NCBI RefSeq assembly: GCF_900461455.1
Contig: NZ_UGIA01000001.1
Coordinates: 558,001 to 622,000 of the forward strand
Direction: 5' to 3'
DNA: 64,000 nt
Source of the DNA: Helicobacter acinonychis
GTDB taxonomy: Bacteria > Campylobacterota > Campylobacteria > Campylobacterales > Helicobacteraceae
The translations under genes were made by a program, and so were the position numbers. Each line of letters begins with the position of its first letter. Positions within the stretch are counted from its first letter, which is position 1. The notes under the pieces were generated by a model, which was given only the letters and a program-made list of their open reading frames with translations, did no database searches and was not told the origin of the DNA. This document shows, one piece after another, positions 28,323 through 38,943 of this stretch.

Positions 28323-28526
28323 TTACTTCAAATTGTAGCGTTGCTTAAATTTCTCTACTCTCCCTGCAGTGTCAGCGATTTTATCGCTACCGGTATAGAA
28401 AGGGTGGCAAAAACTAGAAATATCAATACGCATTTCAGGTTTAGTGCTTAAAACTTCAATCTCTTTTCCGCTCGTTACGCAAGTGACTTTGCATGGGATA
28501 TATTCTGGGTGAATGCCTTTTTTCAT
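28323..28526 (-). CDS. rpmE: 50S ribosomal protein L31
   Basis: The 67-residue protein [20 protein letters not shown] and so on, with [12 protein letters not shown], is L31. Of the zinc-binding cysteines of the C+ form it keeps Cys12, Cys16 and Cys37, while the fourth position is not a clear Cys, so zinc binding may be partial. A strong TGCTATAAT promoter lies 33 bases upstream. Confidence 0.95.
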   Translation of the reverse strand: MKKGIHPEYIPCKVTCVTSGKEIEVLSTKPEMRIDISSFCHPFYTGSDKIADTAGRVEKFKQRYNLK

Positions 28527-28558
28527 TCAAATGTCCTTTTTTTAGATTTAAACTTGGG

Positions 28559-28567
28559 ATTATAGCA
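28559..28567 (-). promoter_or_regulatory. extended -10 promoter of the rpmE operon
   Basis: The minus strand reads TGCTATAAT 33-41 bases ahead of the rpmE ATG. It is a perfect extended -10 element of the Helicobacter sigma-80 type. Confidence 0.65.
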
Positions 28568-28787
28568 TAAGTCATCACAAATCAAACGCTCTTAAAAGTT
28601 AAAAATAAAATTTGCTTTGTTAAAAAACTTATGATAGCATAGTGATTATAGAATCCAACACTTTAATGGCATACGCTATTGGTTAATATCTTGTTGGTTA
28701 CACTATTTTTTGCCTTATTTTGCTTTTTGTATTCATCTTAATTGAAACAACTAGAAATCTCTTTTTAATTAAATAAAAGGAAATTTA

Positions 28788-30104
28788 ATGAACGAAAACG
28801 CGCCTACGCATAAAAGTTCGCACAAAGTCAAAACGCACACGCCAGTGAGCGGTTATCACATTGAAGATTTACGCACTTACCCTACCGAAAAGCTTTTAGA
28901 AATCGCTAACAAGCTCAAAGTAGAAAACCCCCAAGAATTCAAGCGGCAAGACTTGATATTTGAAATTTTAAAAACCCAAGTTACGCAAGGCGGATACATT
29001 CTTTTTACTGGGATTTTAGAAATCATGTCCGATGGTTATGGCTTTTTAAGGGGGTTTGATGGGAGTTTTTCAGATGGGCATAATGACACTTATGTTAGCC
29101 CTTCTCAAATCAGACGCTTTGCTTTAAGGAATGGCGATATTGTTACCGGTCAAGTGCGCTCCCCAAAAGACCAAGAAAAATACTACGCTCTTTTAAAAAT
29201 AGAAGCTATCAATTATTTGCCTTTAGATGAGATTAAAAATCGCCCTTTGTTTGACAACCTAACCCCCCTATTCCCTGATGAACAAATCAAATTAGAATAC
29301 GAACCCACTAAAGTTACCGGTAGGATGTTGGATTTATTTAGCCCTGTGGGTAAGGGTCAAAGGGCTTTGATCGTCGCGCCACCAAGAACTGGGAAAACGG
29401 AGCTTATGAAAGAACTCGCTCAAGGCATCACTTCTAACCACCCTGAAGTGGAATTGATTATCCTTTTAGTGGATGAGCGCCCTGAAGAAGTAACAGATAT
29501 GCAACGAAGCGTTAAAGGTCAAGTTTTTAGCTCCACTTTTGATTTGCCCGCAAACAACCACATAAGAATCGCTGAATTGGTTTTAGAAAGAGCTAAAAGA
29601 CGAGTGGAAATGGGCAAAGATGTGGTGGTTTTATTAGATTCTATCACTCGTTTAGCAAGAGCCTATAACGCTGTAACGCCTTCAAGCGGTAAGGTCTTAA
29701 GTGGGGGCGTGGATGCAAACGCTTTACACAGACCCAAGCGCTTTTTTGGAGCCGCAAGGAATATTGAAGAGGGTGGGAGTTTAACGATTATCGCTACTGC
29801 GTTGATTGAAACGGGTTCAAGAATGGATGAGGTGATTTTTGAAGAATTTAAAGGCACTGGGAATAGCGAAATTGTTTTAGCGAGAAATATTGCAGACAGG
29901 CGCATTTATCCGGCCTTTGATATTTTAAAATCCGGCACACGAAAGGATAATATCTTACTTGGAAAAGACCGCTTGACTAAAGTGTGGGTCTTAAGAAATG
30001 TGATGCAACAAATGGATGATGTGGAAGCTTTAAGCTTTGTGTATTCTAAAATGCAACAAACTAAAGACAACGAAGAATTTTTAAATTTAATGAACGAAAA
30101 ATAA
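28788..30104 (+). CDS. rho: transcription termination factor Rho
   Basis: This hexameric RNA helicase ends transcription of untranslated RNA. The domains in order are: a Rho_N segment (about 25-65), an RNA-binding cold-shock domain with [29 protein letters not shown] (read in parts near 83-112), and an ATPase with Walker A APPRTGKT at 197-204. Walker B is [15 protein letters not shown], and the Q/R loops follow. The length of 438 residues is normal. The leader of about 260 bases is typical of autoregulated rho genes. murI follows 34 bases downstream. Confidence 0.97.
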   Translation: MNENAPTHKSSHKVKTHTPVSGYHIEDLRTYPTEKLLEIANKLKVENPQEFKRQDLIFEILKTQVTQGGYILFTGILEIMSDGYGFLRGFDGSFSDGHNDTYVSPSQIRRFALRNGDIVTGQVRSPKDQEKYYALLKIEAINYLPLDEIKNRPLFDNLTPLFPDEQIKLEYEPTKVTGRMLDLFSPVGKGQRALIVAPPRTGKTELMKELAQGITSNHPEVELIILLVDERPEEVTDMQRSVKGQVFSSTFDLPANNHIRIAELVLERAKRRVEMGKDVVVLLDSITRLARAYNAVTPSSGKVLSGGVDANALHRPKRFFGAARNIEEGGSLTIIATALIETGSRMDEVIFEEFKGTGNSEIVLARNIADRRIYPAFDILKSGTRKDNILLGKDRLTKVWVLRNVMQQMDDVEALSFVYSKMQQTKDNEEFLNLMNEK

Positions 30105-30138
30105 AATCTCTCATTAAAATCCCATTAAAAATAGTGTC

Positions 30139-30906
30139 ATGAAAATAGGCGTTTTTGATAGCGGTGTGGGGGGGTTTAGCGTTTTAAAAAGCCTTTTAAA
30201 AGCACAATTATTTGATGAAATCATCTATTATGGCGATAGCGCTAGAGTGCCTTATGGCACCAAAGACTCCGCCACGATCAAGCAATTTAGCTTAGAAGCT
30301 TTGGATTTTTTCAAACCCCATGAGATTGAATTGTTGATTGTGGCATGCAACACGGCGAGCGCTTTGGCTTTAGAAACAATGCAAAAGCATTCCAAAATCC
30401 CTATTGTGGGCGTGATTGAACCAAGTATTTTAGCAATCAAACAACATGTTAAAGATAAAAACACCCCTATTTTAGTGCTAGGGACAAAAGCGACTATCCG
30501 ATCTAGCGCTTATGATAACGCCCTAAAACAACAAGGCTATTTGAATGTTTCGCATTTAGCCACTTCTCTTTTTGTGCCTTTGATTGAAGAAAATGTTTTA
30601 GAGGGCGAATTGCTAGAAACTTGCATGCGTTATTATTTCGCCCCATTAAAGATTTTTCCTGAAGTAATTATTCTAGGTTGCACGCATTTTCCCTTAATCG
30701 CTCAAAAAATTGAGAGCTATTTTGTGGAGCATTTTGCCCTTTCAACGCCCCCCCTACTCATCCACTCTGGCGATGCTATTGTAGAATATTTGCAACAAAA
30801 ATACGCCCTTAAGAAAAATGTCTATGCATTCCCTAAAATAGAATTTCATGCGAGTGGCGATGTGATCTGGCTAGAACAACAAGCTAAAGAATGGCTCAAA
30901 TTGTAA
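30139..30906 (+). CDS. murI: glutamate racemase
   Basis: The enzyme converts L- to D-glutamate for peptidoglycan. The two catalytic cysteines are Cys70 in VACNTASA and Cys181 in GCTHFPL. The amino end MKIGVFDSGVGGFS is diagnostic. The length of 255 residues is normal for H. pylori. The 3' end of this gene (called glr in the island literature) is the insertion point of the cag pathogenicity island. Here it is intact and followed immediately by the HP0519 equivalent. Confidence 0.97.
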   Translation: MKIGVFDSGVGGFSVLKSLLKAQLFDEIIYYGDSARVPYGTKDSATIKQFSLEALDFFKPHEIELLIVACNTASALALETMQKHSKIPIVGVIEPSILAIKQHVKDKNTPILVLGTKATIRSSAYDNALKQQGYLNVSHLATSLFVPLIEENVLEGELLETCMRYYFAPLKIFPEVIILGCTHFPLIAQKIESYFVEHFALSTPPLLIHSGDAIVEYLQQKYALKKNVYAFPKIEFHASGDVIWLEQQAKEWLKL

Positions 30907-30917
30907 AAGGATCTGAC
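30876..30917. other. unoccupied cag pathogenicity island insertion site
   Basis: In cag-positive strains the island is inserted at the 3' end of murI (glr) and separates it from HP0519, with short direct repeats at the two ends. Here the murI stop (30904-30906) and the HP0519 start (30918) are 11 bases apart, with no cag gene between them. The island is therefore absent from this locus. Confidence 0.85.
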
Positions 30918-31751
30918 ATGTTTAAAGATTTTTATCGCACCACTCTCTCTTTTTTAAAGCCTCTATTGCTTTTATTGGGTTTATTGTTGCCGTTTTCGCT
31001 TTGTATAGCTGATGAATATATTAGTATAAGGGATGATTGGGATAAAATTGCGCGAAATCATAAGACATATTATTTTGAAAATGGTTTAGACCATTTTAAT
31101 CAAGGCCAATACAAGCAAGCCTTTAAAGATTTTAGAGAGGCGCAAGAATACGGCATTGGGCTTGGCAATGTTTATTTAGCCAAAATGTATTTGGAGGGAA
31201 AGGGCGTGAAAGTGGATTACAAAAAAGCGCAACTCTATGCAAAAAACGCTATCAAAGGGTATGGGAGCGGATTTTTAGGAGGTGCTTTAATTTTAGGGCA
31301 CATGCAAACAGAAGGCTTAGGGATGAAAAAGGATTTGAAACAAGCGCTTAAGACTTACAGGCATGTGGTTCGCATATTTTCTAATAAAAGCACAAATTTT
31401 GCTAACAATTTTAGACCAAACCTTGCGGAATTTACTAGTATGCTTATTGGAACACGATTCATTGATCTTTCAGGTTTGAGCGCGAATCCTGAAAAATTTG
31501 GAAAGAAATTTGGAAGACTTACGAGTTTAGCCATTCAAGCTGGGATACCTCATAAGACACCTTCTTGGGAAGATATCGCTGAAATTTCAAACAATATTAT
31601 TTTGCTCAAACAACAAATGGGGGAGATCCTTTATAGAATCGGAATCGCTTATAAAGAAGGGCTTGGCACCAAAAAGAAAAAGAACAAGGCTAAAAAATTC
31701 CTGCAAAAATCTGCGGAGTTTGGTTATGAAAAAGCTATGGAAGCTTTGTAA
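30918..31751 (+). CDS. secreted Sel1/TPR-like repeat protein (HP0519 equivalent)
   Basis: The 277-residue product starts MFKDFYRTTLSFLKPLLLLL. A longer frame runs upstream into murI, but AAAAGG just ahead of this ATG fixes the start. A strong signal peptide (to about residue 28, LCIADEY) shows export. The rest contains Sel1-like repeats (YKQAFKDFREAQEYGIGLGN, GKGVKVDYKKAQLYAKNAIKGYG and a C-terminal AKKFLQKSAEFGYEKAMEAL). It resembles the Helicobacter cysteine-rich proteins but has very few cysteines, so it is a related, non-Hcp Sel1 protein. Its function is unknown. Confidence 0.8.
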   Translation: MFKDFYRTTLSFLKPLLLLLGLLLPFSLCIADEYISIRDDWDKIARNHKTYYFENGLDHFNQGQYKQAFKDFREAQEYGIGLGNVYLAKMYLEGKGVKVDYKKAQLYAKNAIKGYGSGFLGGALILGHMQTEGLGMKKDLKQALKTYRHVVRIFSNKSTNFANNFRPNLAEFTSMLIGTRFIDLSGLSANPEKFGKKFGRLTSLAIQAGIPHKTPSWEDIAEISNNIILLKQQMGEILYRIGIAYKEGLGTKKKKNKAKKFLQKSAEFGYEKAMEAL

Positions 31752-31781
31752 TTTTTAGAATACTACCCAATCTCTACTACC

Positions 31782-31799
31782 ACTTGACTAAAATCAAGC
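31782..31799. repeat. degenerate copy of the GCTTGATT dyad
   Basis: The sequence ACTTGACTAAAATCAAGC differs from the 18-base dyad at 21500 by two bases in the left arm. It lies in the 174-base gap between HP0519 and glnA, at one inferred end of the inverted glnA-csd6 block. Confidence 0.5.
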
Positions 31800-31925
31800 T
31801 CTTTACATTAGAACAAAACTAAAAAGCAAAAAATCAATTTTCTCAGCCACTCTTTTTTAAAATAGTGGATTTTTGCCTTACCTTATTTGAAACTTTTAGA
31901 ATGAGGTTTATCCGCCCATTCATTT

Positions 31926-33371
31926 TTAACATGAATAAGTGGTGATAAATTCAAAAGGATGGGGTTTGCTCTCCCATGGAAACACTTCGGTATTGAATTT
32001 AAGCGATTGGTAGGCTTGGATAAATTCTTCGCTAAAGACTTGCCCCTCTTTTAAATACTGCCTATCGGCTAACATCGCTTCTAATGATCTCCTTAGAGTA
32101 TGGGGCATTTGTTTGATGCCCTTTTCTCTGATTTCATCTAAAGTCAATTTGAAAAGGTTAATATCCATCGCTTCGCCCGGATCAATCTTATTTTTAACGC
32201 CATCAATACCTGCCATTAAAATAGCCCCAAAAGCCAAGTAGGGGTTTGACGAGCTATCTGGGAATCTGAATTCAAACCTCGCGCTAGTTTTAGAAATCCC
32301 ATAAGGAATACGAACGCTCGCACTCCTATTGTTAGAAGAATAAGTTAGAATAGATGGGGCTTCATAGCCTGGAATTAGGCGTTTATAAGAATTAGTAGAA
32401 GCGTTAGTGAAAGCGGCTAACCCTTTAGCGTGGTGCAACACGCCCCCTAAAAAATGCAACGCCAACTCGCTCAAGCCCTTGTAAGTTTCGCCACTAAAAA
32501 GGTTTTCATTGTTTTTCCAAATGCTCACATGGGTGTGCATCCCACTCCCATTATCCCCATACAAAGGTTTTGGCATGAAAGTGGCGGTTTTGCCGTTCAA
32601 GTGAGCGACCATTTTAACCACATATTTGAGTTTTTGGACATTATCAGCCGCTTCCACTAGATCCCCAAATTTCACGCCCACTTCACCTTGTGCTTGCGCG
32701 ACTTCATGATGGACAACAAAAGTTTCTAGCCCCACTTGATTCAAGACTTTCACAATTTCAGTGCGAATATCCATCATCGTATCCGTCGGTGGCACAGGCA
32801 AATAGCCCCCTTGCTTGCCCGGTCTATGCCCATAATTCACGCCATTTTCAAAACTTCTATCCCTATTCCATTCGCCCTCTTCGCTATCCACTTCGTAGTA
32901 TTGGGAATTGGAAGCGTCTTTAATCTTAATGGAATCAAAGATAAAAAATTCATTCTCCGCACCAAAATAAGCCACATCGCCCAAACCTAAATCCTTTAAA
33001 TGCTTTAAGGCTTTTTTAGCGATACTTCTAGGGCATTTTTCATAAGGCTGGTTTTTATACACATCATAAACATCGCAAAACACGACCACGCTCACATCTG
33101 CACTAAAAGGGTCAATGAAGTAACGCACCAAATCAGGGGTTAAAATCATATCAGAGTGTTCAATGCTTTGCCAACCTTTAAAAGAGCTCGCATCAAAAGG
33201 GATCCCCTCTTTAAACATGTCATGCGTTAAAGCCCCAAAAGAATAAGCGATATGATTCCAAGTGCCTTTAATATCGCTGAATCTAAAATCCACAAATTCC
33301 ACTTCATTTTCTTTGCAAAATGCAAAAAATTCTTTGATTTTGCTTTCAGTATTTTGAGTTCTTGTTATCAT
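31926..33371 (-). CDS. glnA: glutamine synthetase, type I
   Basis: The enzyme makes glutamine from glutamate and ammonia and is central to nitrogen use in a urease-producing organism. It has the N-terminal beta-grasp [13 protein letters not shown], the ATP region [18 protein letters not shown] and the [11 protein letters not shown] motif near residue 323. The length of 481 residues is slightly longer than the enteric enzyme. An extended -10 box lies 46 bases upstream. It is oppositely oriented to its neighbours on both sides. Confidence 0.96.
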   Translation of the reverse strand: MITRTQNTESKIKEFFAFCKENEVEFVDFRFSDIKGTWNHIAYSFGALTHDMFKEGIPFDASSFKGWQSIEHSDMILTPDLVRYFIDPFSADVSVVVFCDVYDVYKNQPYEKCPRSIAKKALKHLKDLGLGDVAYFGAENEFFIFDSIKIKDASNSQYYEVDSEEGEWNRDRSFENGVNYGHRPGKQGGYLPVPPTDTMMDIRTEIVKVLNQVGLETFVVHHEVAQAQGEVGVKFGDLVEAADNVQKLKYVVKMVAHLNGKTATFMPKPLYGDNGSGMHTHVSIWKNNENLFSGETYKGLSELALHFLGGVLHHAKGLAAFTNASTNSYKRLIPGYEAPSILTYSSNNRSASVRIPYGISKTSARFEFRFPDSSSNPYLAFGAILMAGIDGVKNKIDPGEAMDINLFKLTLDEIREKGIKQMPHTLRRSLEAMLADRQYLKEGQVFSEEFIQAYQSLKFNTEVFPWESKPHPFEFITTYSC

Positions 33372-33416
33372 TAATGGCCTTCAATTATACGAGTTTGGTT
33401 TGATTTCATAGGGGTG

Positions 33417-33425
33417 ATTATAGCA
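33417..33425 (-). promoter_or_regulatory. extended -10 promoter of glnA
   Basis: The minus strand reads TGCTATAAT, 46-54 bases ahead of the glnA ATG. Confidence 0.65.
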
Positions 33426-33508
33426 TTTATGGGGTAAAAAAGTAAGATTTGCGTTAAGTTTTCTTAAAGATACATGCGATAAAATTTGAGGGGTATTAAG
33501 GGGTATTA

Positions 33509-35648
33509 ATGGAAGCAAACACTATTGACATATTAAACTTTATTCGGTAAAAATCCAGGGGAACAATTTGTCATTCCCATCTATCAGAGGTTGTATAGTT
33601 GGGAAAAGGAGCAATGCAAACAATTATGGGATGATATTATAAAAGCTGGTGAAAATGATAAAATGAATGAGCATTTTATCGGCTCTATTTTGTTTGTGCA
33701 AAAGCGTGCATGTAGCATGAGCGGTAATGAATTACTCATCATTGATGGTCAACAAAGGCTCACTACCATCACGCTTTTACTCATCGCTTTAAGGAATCAT
33801 CTAAGCGAAAAAGTTGAAATTTCGGAAAAATTTTTGCCCACAAGAATAGAGAACCGCGATCTCATTGATTATCTCATTGATATAGAGAACTGCTATCTCA
33901 CTAGTATGGGTAAAAATGGCGATAAGAAATTTAGGCTCATTCTCTCAGAATCCGATCAAGATACCCTATTATCTTTGATTGATGAAAATAGAGAAAAGCC
34001 GAGTGAACCTTCGGTAAAAATAGAGCAAAATTTTAAATTATTTCAAGAATGGATCAATAAAAACACCGACAAACTGAAAGCGATTTTTAAAGGATTAAAA
34101 AAACTCACAATAGTTTCTATTACTTTAAAAAAAGGGAAAGATGATCCTCAACTCATCTTTGAGAGCATGAACTCAAAAGGTATCGAACTCACGCAAACGG
34201 ATTTGATCAGAAACTATATCATAATGGAAACAGAGGTTGAAAAACAGGAAGCCTTTTATAAGAAATACTGGAGGGCTATGGAGAAGGATTTTAAACAAAA
34301 TGAAACATTGTTTAATAAGTTTGTCAGGCATTATCTCACGATCAAAACAGGAGAGATTCCCACTATTAAAAAAGTTTATGTGAATTTCAAAAATTACCAA
34401 CAGGAAAAGGGGATAGAAATAGAGGATTTATTAAAGGATTTGCAAAAATATTGCGGGTATTTTTGTCAGATCGCATTCAAAAAAGAAGCCAAATAAAGAT
34501 TTAAACAAGGCTTTAAGCTTTCTTGTAGATTTAGAAATGGATGTGGTGTATCCGCTATTATTGGAGCTTTATAGCGATTATAAGGATGGCGTTTTATCCA
34601 AGCAGGATTTTATCCCTATTATCGCTTTAACAGAGAGCTATATTTGCAGAAGGGCGGTGTGTGGGATTCCTACAAATGAACTCAATAAGTTTTTGCCCCT
34701 TTTACAAAAAAGATTAATAATAAAAGTCAATACCTTAAAAGCATAGAGGAGCATTTTGGGTCGCTAACAGGGAATCAAAGATTTCCGAACGATTCTGAAT
34801 TTAAAGATCATTTTATTACGAGAGATTTTTATCATTTTTAAAAAAAAAAATGAATACTTTTTTGAAAGGTTAGAAAATTTTGACACAAAAAGAGCCGGTC
34901 GATACTAAGAAATGCACTATAGAACATATAATGCCTCAAACCCTTACTTTAAGAATGGGAAAGGGATTTGGGCGAAAATTTTGAAGCAATACACGAGAAA
35001 TATCTCCACACAATAGGGAATCTCACTCGAACCGGTTATAACCCTGAGTATAGCAATAAATCTTTCCAAGAAAAAAGGGATATGGAAAACGGCTTCAAAC
35101 AAAGCCCATTAAAGCTCAATCAAAGTTTGAAAGGTTTGGAATCTTTTGGCGAAAAAGAGATTGAAAAAAGAGCTAATGATTTAGCAGATCTAGCTTTAAA
35201 GATTTGGACTTACCCAAAGCTAGACCCTGAAACATTAGAGGAATATAAATCTGAGAAAGCAAAAAAGGTTTATGATTTAAACTCTTATGAATTTAGACCC
35301 TATTCAAGGGGGTTATTTGAGATTTTGAGAGAAGGGATTAAAAATCTTGATGAAAGGATAATTGAAAATTTTACGAAACATTACATAACCTATAAGCATG
35401 GCACCATTTTTGCGAGCATTGTTCTCTTAAAAGAAAAAGATGAATTAAATTTGTTTTTAAAAATGGAATTTTCTGAGTTGCAAGATGAAATAAAGGAAAA
35501 ACTAAAGATCAGAGATGTTTCCAATACCGGTCATTTAGGCGTTGGAGATGTGGAAGTAAAGTTGGAAACAAAAGAGAATATCCCTTATTGTTTAGAATTG
35601 ATCAAACAGGCTTTAGAAAAACAGATGAATGGTAAGAATAGGCAATAA
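33509..35648 (+). pseudogene. frameshifted GmrSD-like (DUF262-DUF1524) restriction-type gene
   Basis: The remnant keeps the DUF262 hallmark IIDGQQRLTTITLLL near 33740 and the His-containing DUF1524 signature EHIMPQTL near 34922. It is broken at least three times. An extra base at about 33548 turns IGKNPGEQFVIPIYQRLYSW out of frame. A shift at about 34490 changes frame within the linker, and further shifts lie between 34740 and 34955. The intact 226-codon 3' frame (34968-35648) is the helical C-terminus with a DUF5655-like look. Such proteins cut glucosylated or otherwise modified phage DNA, as in GmrSD and related type IV enzymes. The product cannot be functional here as read. Confidence 0.75.
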
Positions 35649-35711
35649 AAACCCAACTTATTAAAATAAAGAGTATAATTACAAACTACTTAAAACTTAA
35701 AGGGGATATTA

Positions 35712-36161
35712 ATGAAAGTTCTATTACTAGAAGATGTGAAAAATTTAGGCAAAGCGGGTGAAGTGTGTGAGGTTAAAGATGGCTATGGGAATAACTTCTT
35801 AATCGCCAACAAAAAAGCCAAACTAGCCACTAACGAAGTGATCAACAAATACAAAGCCGAAGTTAAAAAGAAAGCTGAAACAGAAGCCCTAGAAAAAGCA
35901 CAAAAATTGCAAATGGCAGAGACCTTACAAACCGTCACACTAACTATCCATAAAAAAGTCGGTGCGAATGGCTCTTTATTTGGAGCGATCACTAAAGAAG
36001 AGATCACCGAGCGTTTGAAAGAACACCATGCAAATTTAAATTTAGATAAAAAAGACATTGAGCTCAAACACCCCATTAAAAGCACAGGGATTTATGAGAT
36101 TGAAGTCAAGCTTGGATCAGGGATTGTGGGCGTGTTTAAAATTGATGTAGTGGCTGAGTAG
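35712..36161 (+). CDS. rplI: 50S ribosomal protein L9
   Basis: The 149-residue protein starts [31 protein letters not shown] (read in parts), the N-terminal RNA-binding domain. A long charged connecting helix (about 41-75) and the C-terminal domain with [15 protein letters not shown] follow. It binds 23S rRNA domain V. A ribosome site AAAGGGG is present. hslV starts three bases after its stop. Confidence 0.96.
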   Translation: MKVLLLEDVKNLGKAGEVCEVKDGYGNNFLIANKKAKLATNEVINKYKAEVKKKAETEALEKAQKLQMAETLQTVTLTIHKKVGANGSLFGAITKEEITERLKEHHANLNLDKKDIELKHPIKSTGIYEIEVKLGSGIVGVFKIDVVAE

Positions 36162-36164
36162 AAA

Positions 36165-36707
36165 ATGTTTGAAGCGACGACGATTTTGGGCTATAGAGGG
36201 GAATTTAATAATAAGAAGTTTGCGCTCATTGGAGGCGATGGGCAGGTAACTTTGGGTAATTGCGTAGTCAAAGCCAATGCGACTAAAATCAGAAGCTTGT
36301 ATCACAACCAGGTTTTAAGTGGGTTTGCTGGGAGTACTGCGGACGCTTTTAGCTTGTTTGATATGTTTGAACGCATTTTAGAGAGCAAAAAAGGGGATTT
36401 GTTTAAAAGCGTTGTGGATTTTAGCAAAGAATGGCGCAAAGATAAGTATTTACGCCGATTGGAAGCCATGATGATCGTTTTAAATTTAGATCATATTTTT
36501 ATTTTGAGTGGCACAGGCGATGTTTTAGAAGCTGAAGATAATAAAATCGCCGCTATTGGGAGTGGGGGGAATTACGCTTTGAGCGCGGCTAGGGCTTTAG
36601 ATTGTTTCGCTCATTTAGAGCCTAAAAAACTCGTAGAAGAATCCTTAAAAATCGCAGGGGATCTTTGCATTTACACCAACACGAATATTAAAATTTTGGA
36701 GCTTTAA
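36165..36707 (+). CDS. hslV: ATP-dependent protease proteolytic subunit HslV
   Basis: This threonine protease of the HslUV (ClpQY) proteasome-like complex starts [11 protein letters not shown]. The nucleophile is Thr5 (or Thr6 after processing), so a short propeptide must be removed, unlike the enteric form with Thr at position 2. The [14 protein letters not shown] motif near residue 126 is typical. The length is 180 residues. Its stop overlaps the hslU ATG by one base (TAATG). Confidence 0.95.
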   Translation: MFEATTILGYRGEFNNKKFALIGGDGQVTLGNCVVKANATKIRSLYHNQVLSGFAGSTADAFSLFDMFERILESKKGDLFKSVVDFSKEWRKDKYLRRLEAMMIVLNLDHIFILSGTGDVLEAEDNKIAAIGSGGNYALSAARALDCFAHLEPKKLVEESLKIAGDLCIYTNTNIKILEL

Positions 36708-38038
36708 TGTCTAAATTGAATATGACCCCAAGAGAGATTGTCACTTATTTAGATGAATACATCATTGAGCAAAAGGAAGCTAAAAAATTTATCGCTATCG
36801 CTTTAAGGAATCGTTATAGGCGTTTGCAACTTGAAAAATCCTTACAAGAAGAAATCACGCCTAAAAACATTTTAATGATTGGCTCTACCGGTGTGGGTAA
36901 AACTGAAATCGCAAGAAGAATGGCAAAAATCATGAAACTCCCCTTTGTGAAAGTGGAAGCGAGCAAATACACGGAAGTGGGTTTTGTGGGTCGTGATGTG
37001 GAGTCTATGGTAAGAGATTTAGTCAATAACAGCGTGCTTTTAGTGGAAAATGAGCATAAAGAAAAGTTAAAAGACAAGATTGAAGAGGCAGTTGTAGAAA
37101 AGATCGCTAAAAAACTTTTACCCCCCTTGCCTAGTGGCGTAAGCGAAGAAAAAAAACAAGAATACGCTAATAGCCTTTTAAGAATGCAACAAAGAATCGT
37201 GCAAGGCGAATTGGATAGTAGAGAAATTGAAATTGAAGTGCGTAAAAAAAGCATAGAGATTGACTCTAATGTGCCGCCTGAAATTTTAAGGGTTCAAGAA
37301 AACTTGATTAAGGTTTTTCATAAAGAACAGGATAAAGTCAAAAAAACTTTAAGCGTCAAAGAGGCTAAAGAAGCCCTAAAAGCAGAAATTAGCGACACGC
37401 TTTTAGATAGTGAAGCCATTAAAATGGAAGGCTTGAAGCGTGCGGAAAGTTCAGGGGTGATTTTTATTGATGAAATTGATAAGATCGCTATAAGCCCTAA
37501 AGAAGGAGGCCGTCAAGATCCTAGTAAAGAGGGGGTTCAAAGGGATTTGTTACCAATCGTAGAAGGGAGTGTAGTCAATACAAAGTATGGTTCTATTAAA
37601 ACAGAGCATATTTTATTCATTGCAGCAGGGGCGTTCCATCTTTCTAAGCCAAGCGATTTGATCCCTGAATTGCAAGGGCGTTTCCCTTTAAGGGTGGAGT
37701 TAGAGAATTTAACCGAAGAAATCATGTATATGATTTTAACCCAAACTAAAACCTCTATCATCAAGCAATACCAAGCCCTTTTAAAAGTGGAGGGCGTAGA
37801 AGTTGCGTTTGAAGACGATGCGATCAAAGAGTTAGCCAAACTTTCTTATAACGCCAATCAAAAAAGCGAAGATATAGGCGCTAGAAGGTTGCACACCACC
37901 ATTGAAAAAGTGCTAGAAGACATTAGTTTTGAAGCGGAGGATTATTCTGGGCAAAAGGTGACTATCACTAAAGAATTAGTCCAATCAAAGCTAGGGGATT
38001 TAGTGGCTGATGAAAATTTAGTGAAGTATATTTTATAA
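36707..38038 (+). CDS. hslU: ATP-dependent protease ATPase subunit HslU
   Basis: This AAA+ unfoldase feeds substrates to HslV. Walker A GSTGVGKT lies at residues 59-66, Walker B IFIDEIDK at about 247-254, and the pore motif is within [15 protein letters not shown]. The I domain covers about 110-230. The length of 443 residues is normal. It is coupled by one-base overlaps to hslV before and era after. Confidence 0.97.
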   Translation: MSKLNMTPREIVTYLDEYIIEQKEAKKFIAIALRNRYRRLQLEKSLQEEITPKNILMIGSTGVGKTEIARRMAKIMKLPFVKVEASKYTEVGFVGRDVESMVRDLVNNSVLLVENEHKEKLKDKIEEAVVEKIAKKLLPPLPSGVSEEKKQEYANSLLRMQQRIVQGELDSREIEIEVRKKSIEIDSNVPPEILRVQENLIKVFHKEQDKVKKTLSVKEAKEALKAEISDTLLDSEAIKMEGLKRAESSGVIFIDEIDKIAISPKEGGRQDPSKEGVQRDLLPIVEGSVVNTKYGSIKTEHILFIAAGAFHLSKPSDLIPELQGRFPLRVELENLTEEIMYMILTQTKTSIIKQYQALLKVEGVEVAFEDDAIKELAKLSYNANQKSEDIGARRLHTTIEKVLEDISFEAEDYSGQKVTITKELVQSKLGDLVADENLVKYIL

Positions 38039-38943
38039 TGAAAACTAAGGTGGGCTTTGTAGCTCTTATAGGCAAACCAAACGCTGGAAAAAGCACTCTT
38101 TTAAACACTTTATTAAACGCTCATTTAGCTCTCGTTTCGCATAAGGCTAATGCGACAAGAAAATTAATGAAATGCATTGTGCCTTTTAAAGATAAAGAAG
38201 GTTATGAGAGCCAAATCATTTTTTTAGACACGCCAGGACTCCACCATCAAGAAAAATTACTCAACCAATGCATGCTCTCACAGGCGTTAAAAGCGATGGG
38301 CGATGCTGAATTGTGCGTCTTTTTAGCTTCTGTGCATGATGATTTAAAAGGGTATGAAGAGTTTTTGAATTTGTGTCAAAAACCCCACATTTTGGCTTTA
38401 AGTAAGATTGATACAGCCACGCATAAGCAAGTTTTACAAAAATTACAGGAGTATCAACAATACGCATCGCAATTCTTGTCTCTCATACCTTTGAGTGCGA
38501 AAAAATCTCAAAATTTAAATGCACTTTTAGAATGCATTAGCGAACATTTAAGCCCTAGTGCATGGCTTTTTGAAAAGGATTTAATGAGCGATGAAAAAAT
38601 GCGCGATATTTATAAGGAAATCATTAGAGAGAGTTTGTTTTGTTTTTTGAGCGATGAAATCCCTTATGAAAGCGATGTGATCATCGATAAATTTATAGAA
38701 GAAGAATGTATAGATAAGGTGTATGCACACATCATCGTAGAAAAAGAAAGCCAAAAAAAAATCGTGATAGGCAAAAATGGGGTGAATATCAAACGCATCG
38801 GGACTAACGCACGGTTGAAAATGCAAGAAGTGGGCGAAAAAAAAGTTTTTTTAAACTTGCAAGTGATCGCTCAAAAATCATGGAGCAAGGAAGAAAAGAG
38901 CTTGCAAAAACTGGGTTATATTTATCAAAGGAATAGGGATTGA
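38038..38943 (+). CDS. era: GTPase Era
   Basis: This is an essential GTPase for 16S rRNA maturation. G1 GKPNAGKST is at residues 12-20, G3 DTPG near 64 and G4 SKID near 122. A C-terminal KH domain with [17 protein letters not shown] binds the 3' end of 16S rRNA. The length of 301 residues is normal. Its stop overlaps the csd6 start. Confidence 0.96.
   Translation: MKTKVGFVALIGKPNAGKSTLLNTLLNAHLALVSHKANATRKLMKCIVPFKDKEGYESQIIFLDTPGLHHQEKLLNQCMLSQALKAMGDAELCVFLASVHDDLKGYEEFLNLCQKPHILALSKIDTATHKQVLQKLQEYQQYASQFLSLIPLSAKKSQNLNALLECISEHLSPSAWLFEKDLMSDEKMRDIYKEIIRESLFCFLSDEIPYESDVIIDKFIEEECIDKVYAHIIVEKESQKKIVIGKNGVNIKRIGTNARLKMQEVGEKKVFLNLQVIAQKSWSKEEKSLQKLGYIYQRNRD

Noticed and set aside
30891-30917. 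Upstream start of the HP0519 equivalent inside murI (MAQIVKGSD)
   Set aside because: It lacks a ribosome site, and the ATG at 30918 follows AAAAGG and begins a proper signal peptide.
36814-37254. 146-codon minus-strand frame inside hslU
   Set aside because: It is antisense to a conserved AAA+ coding sequence.
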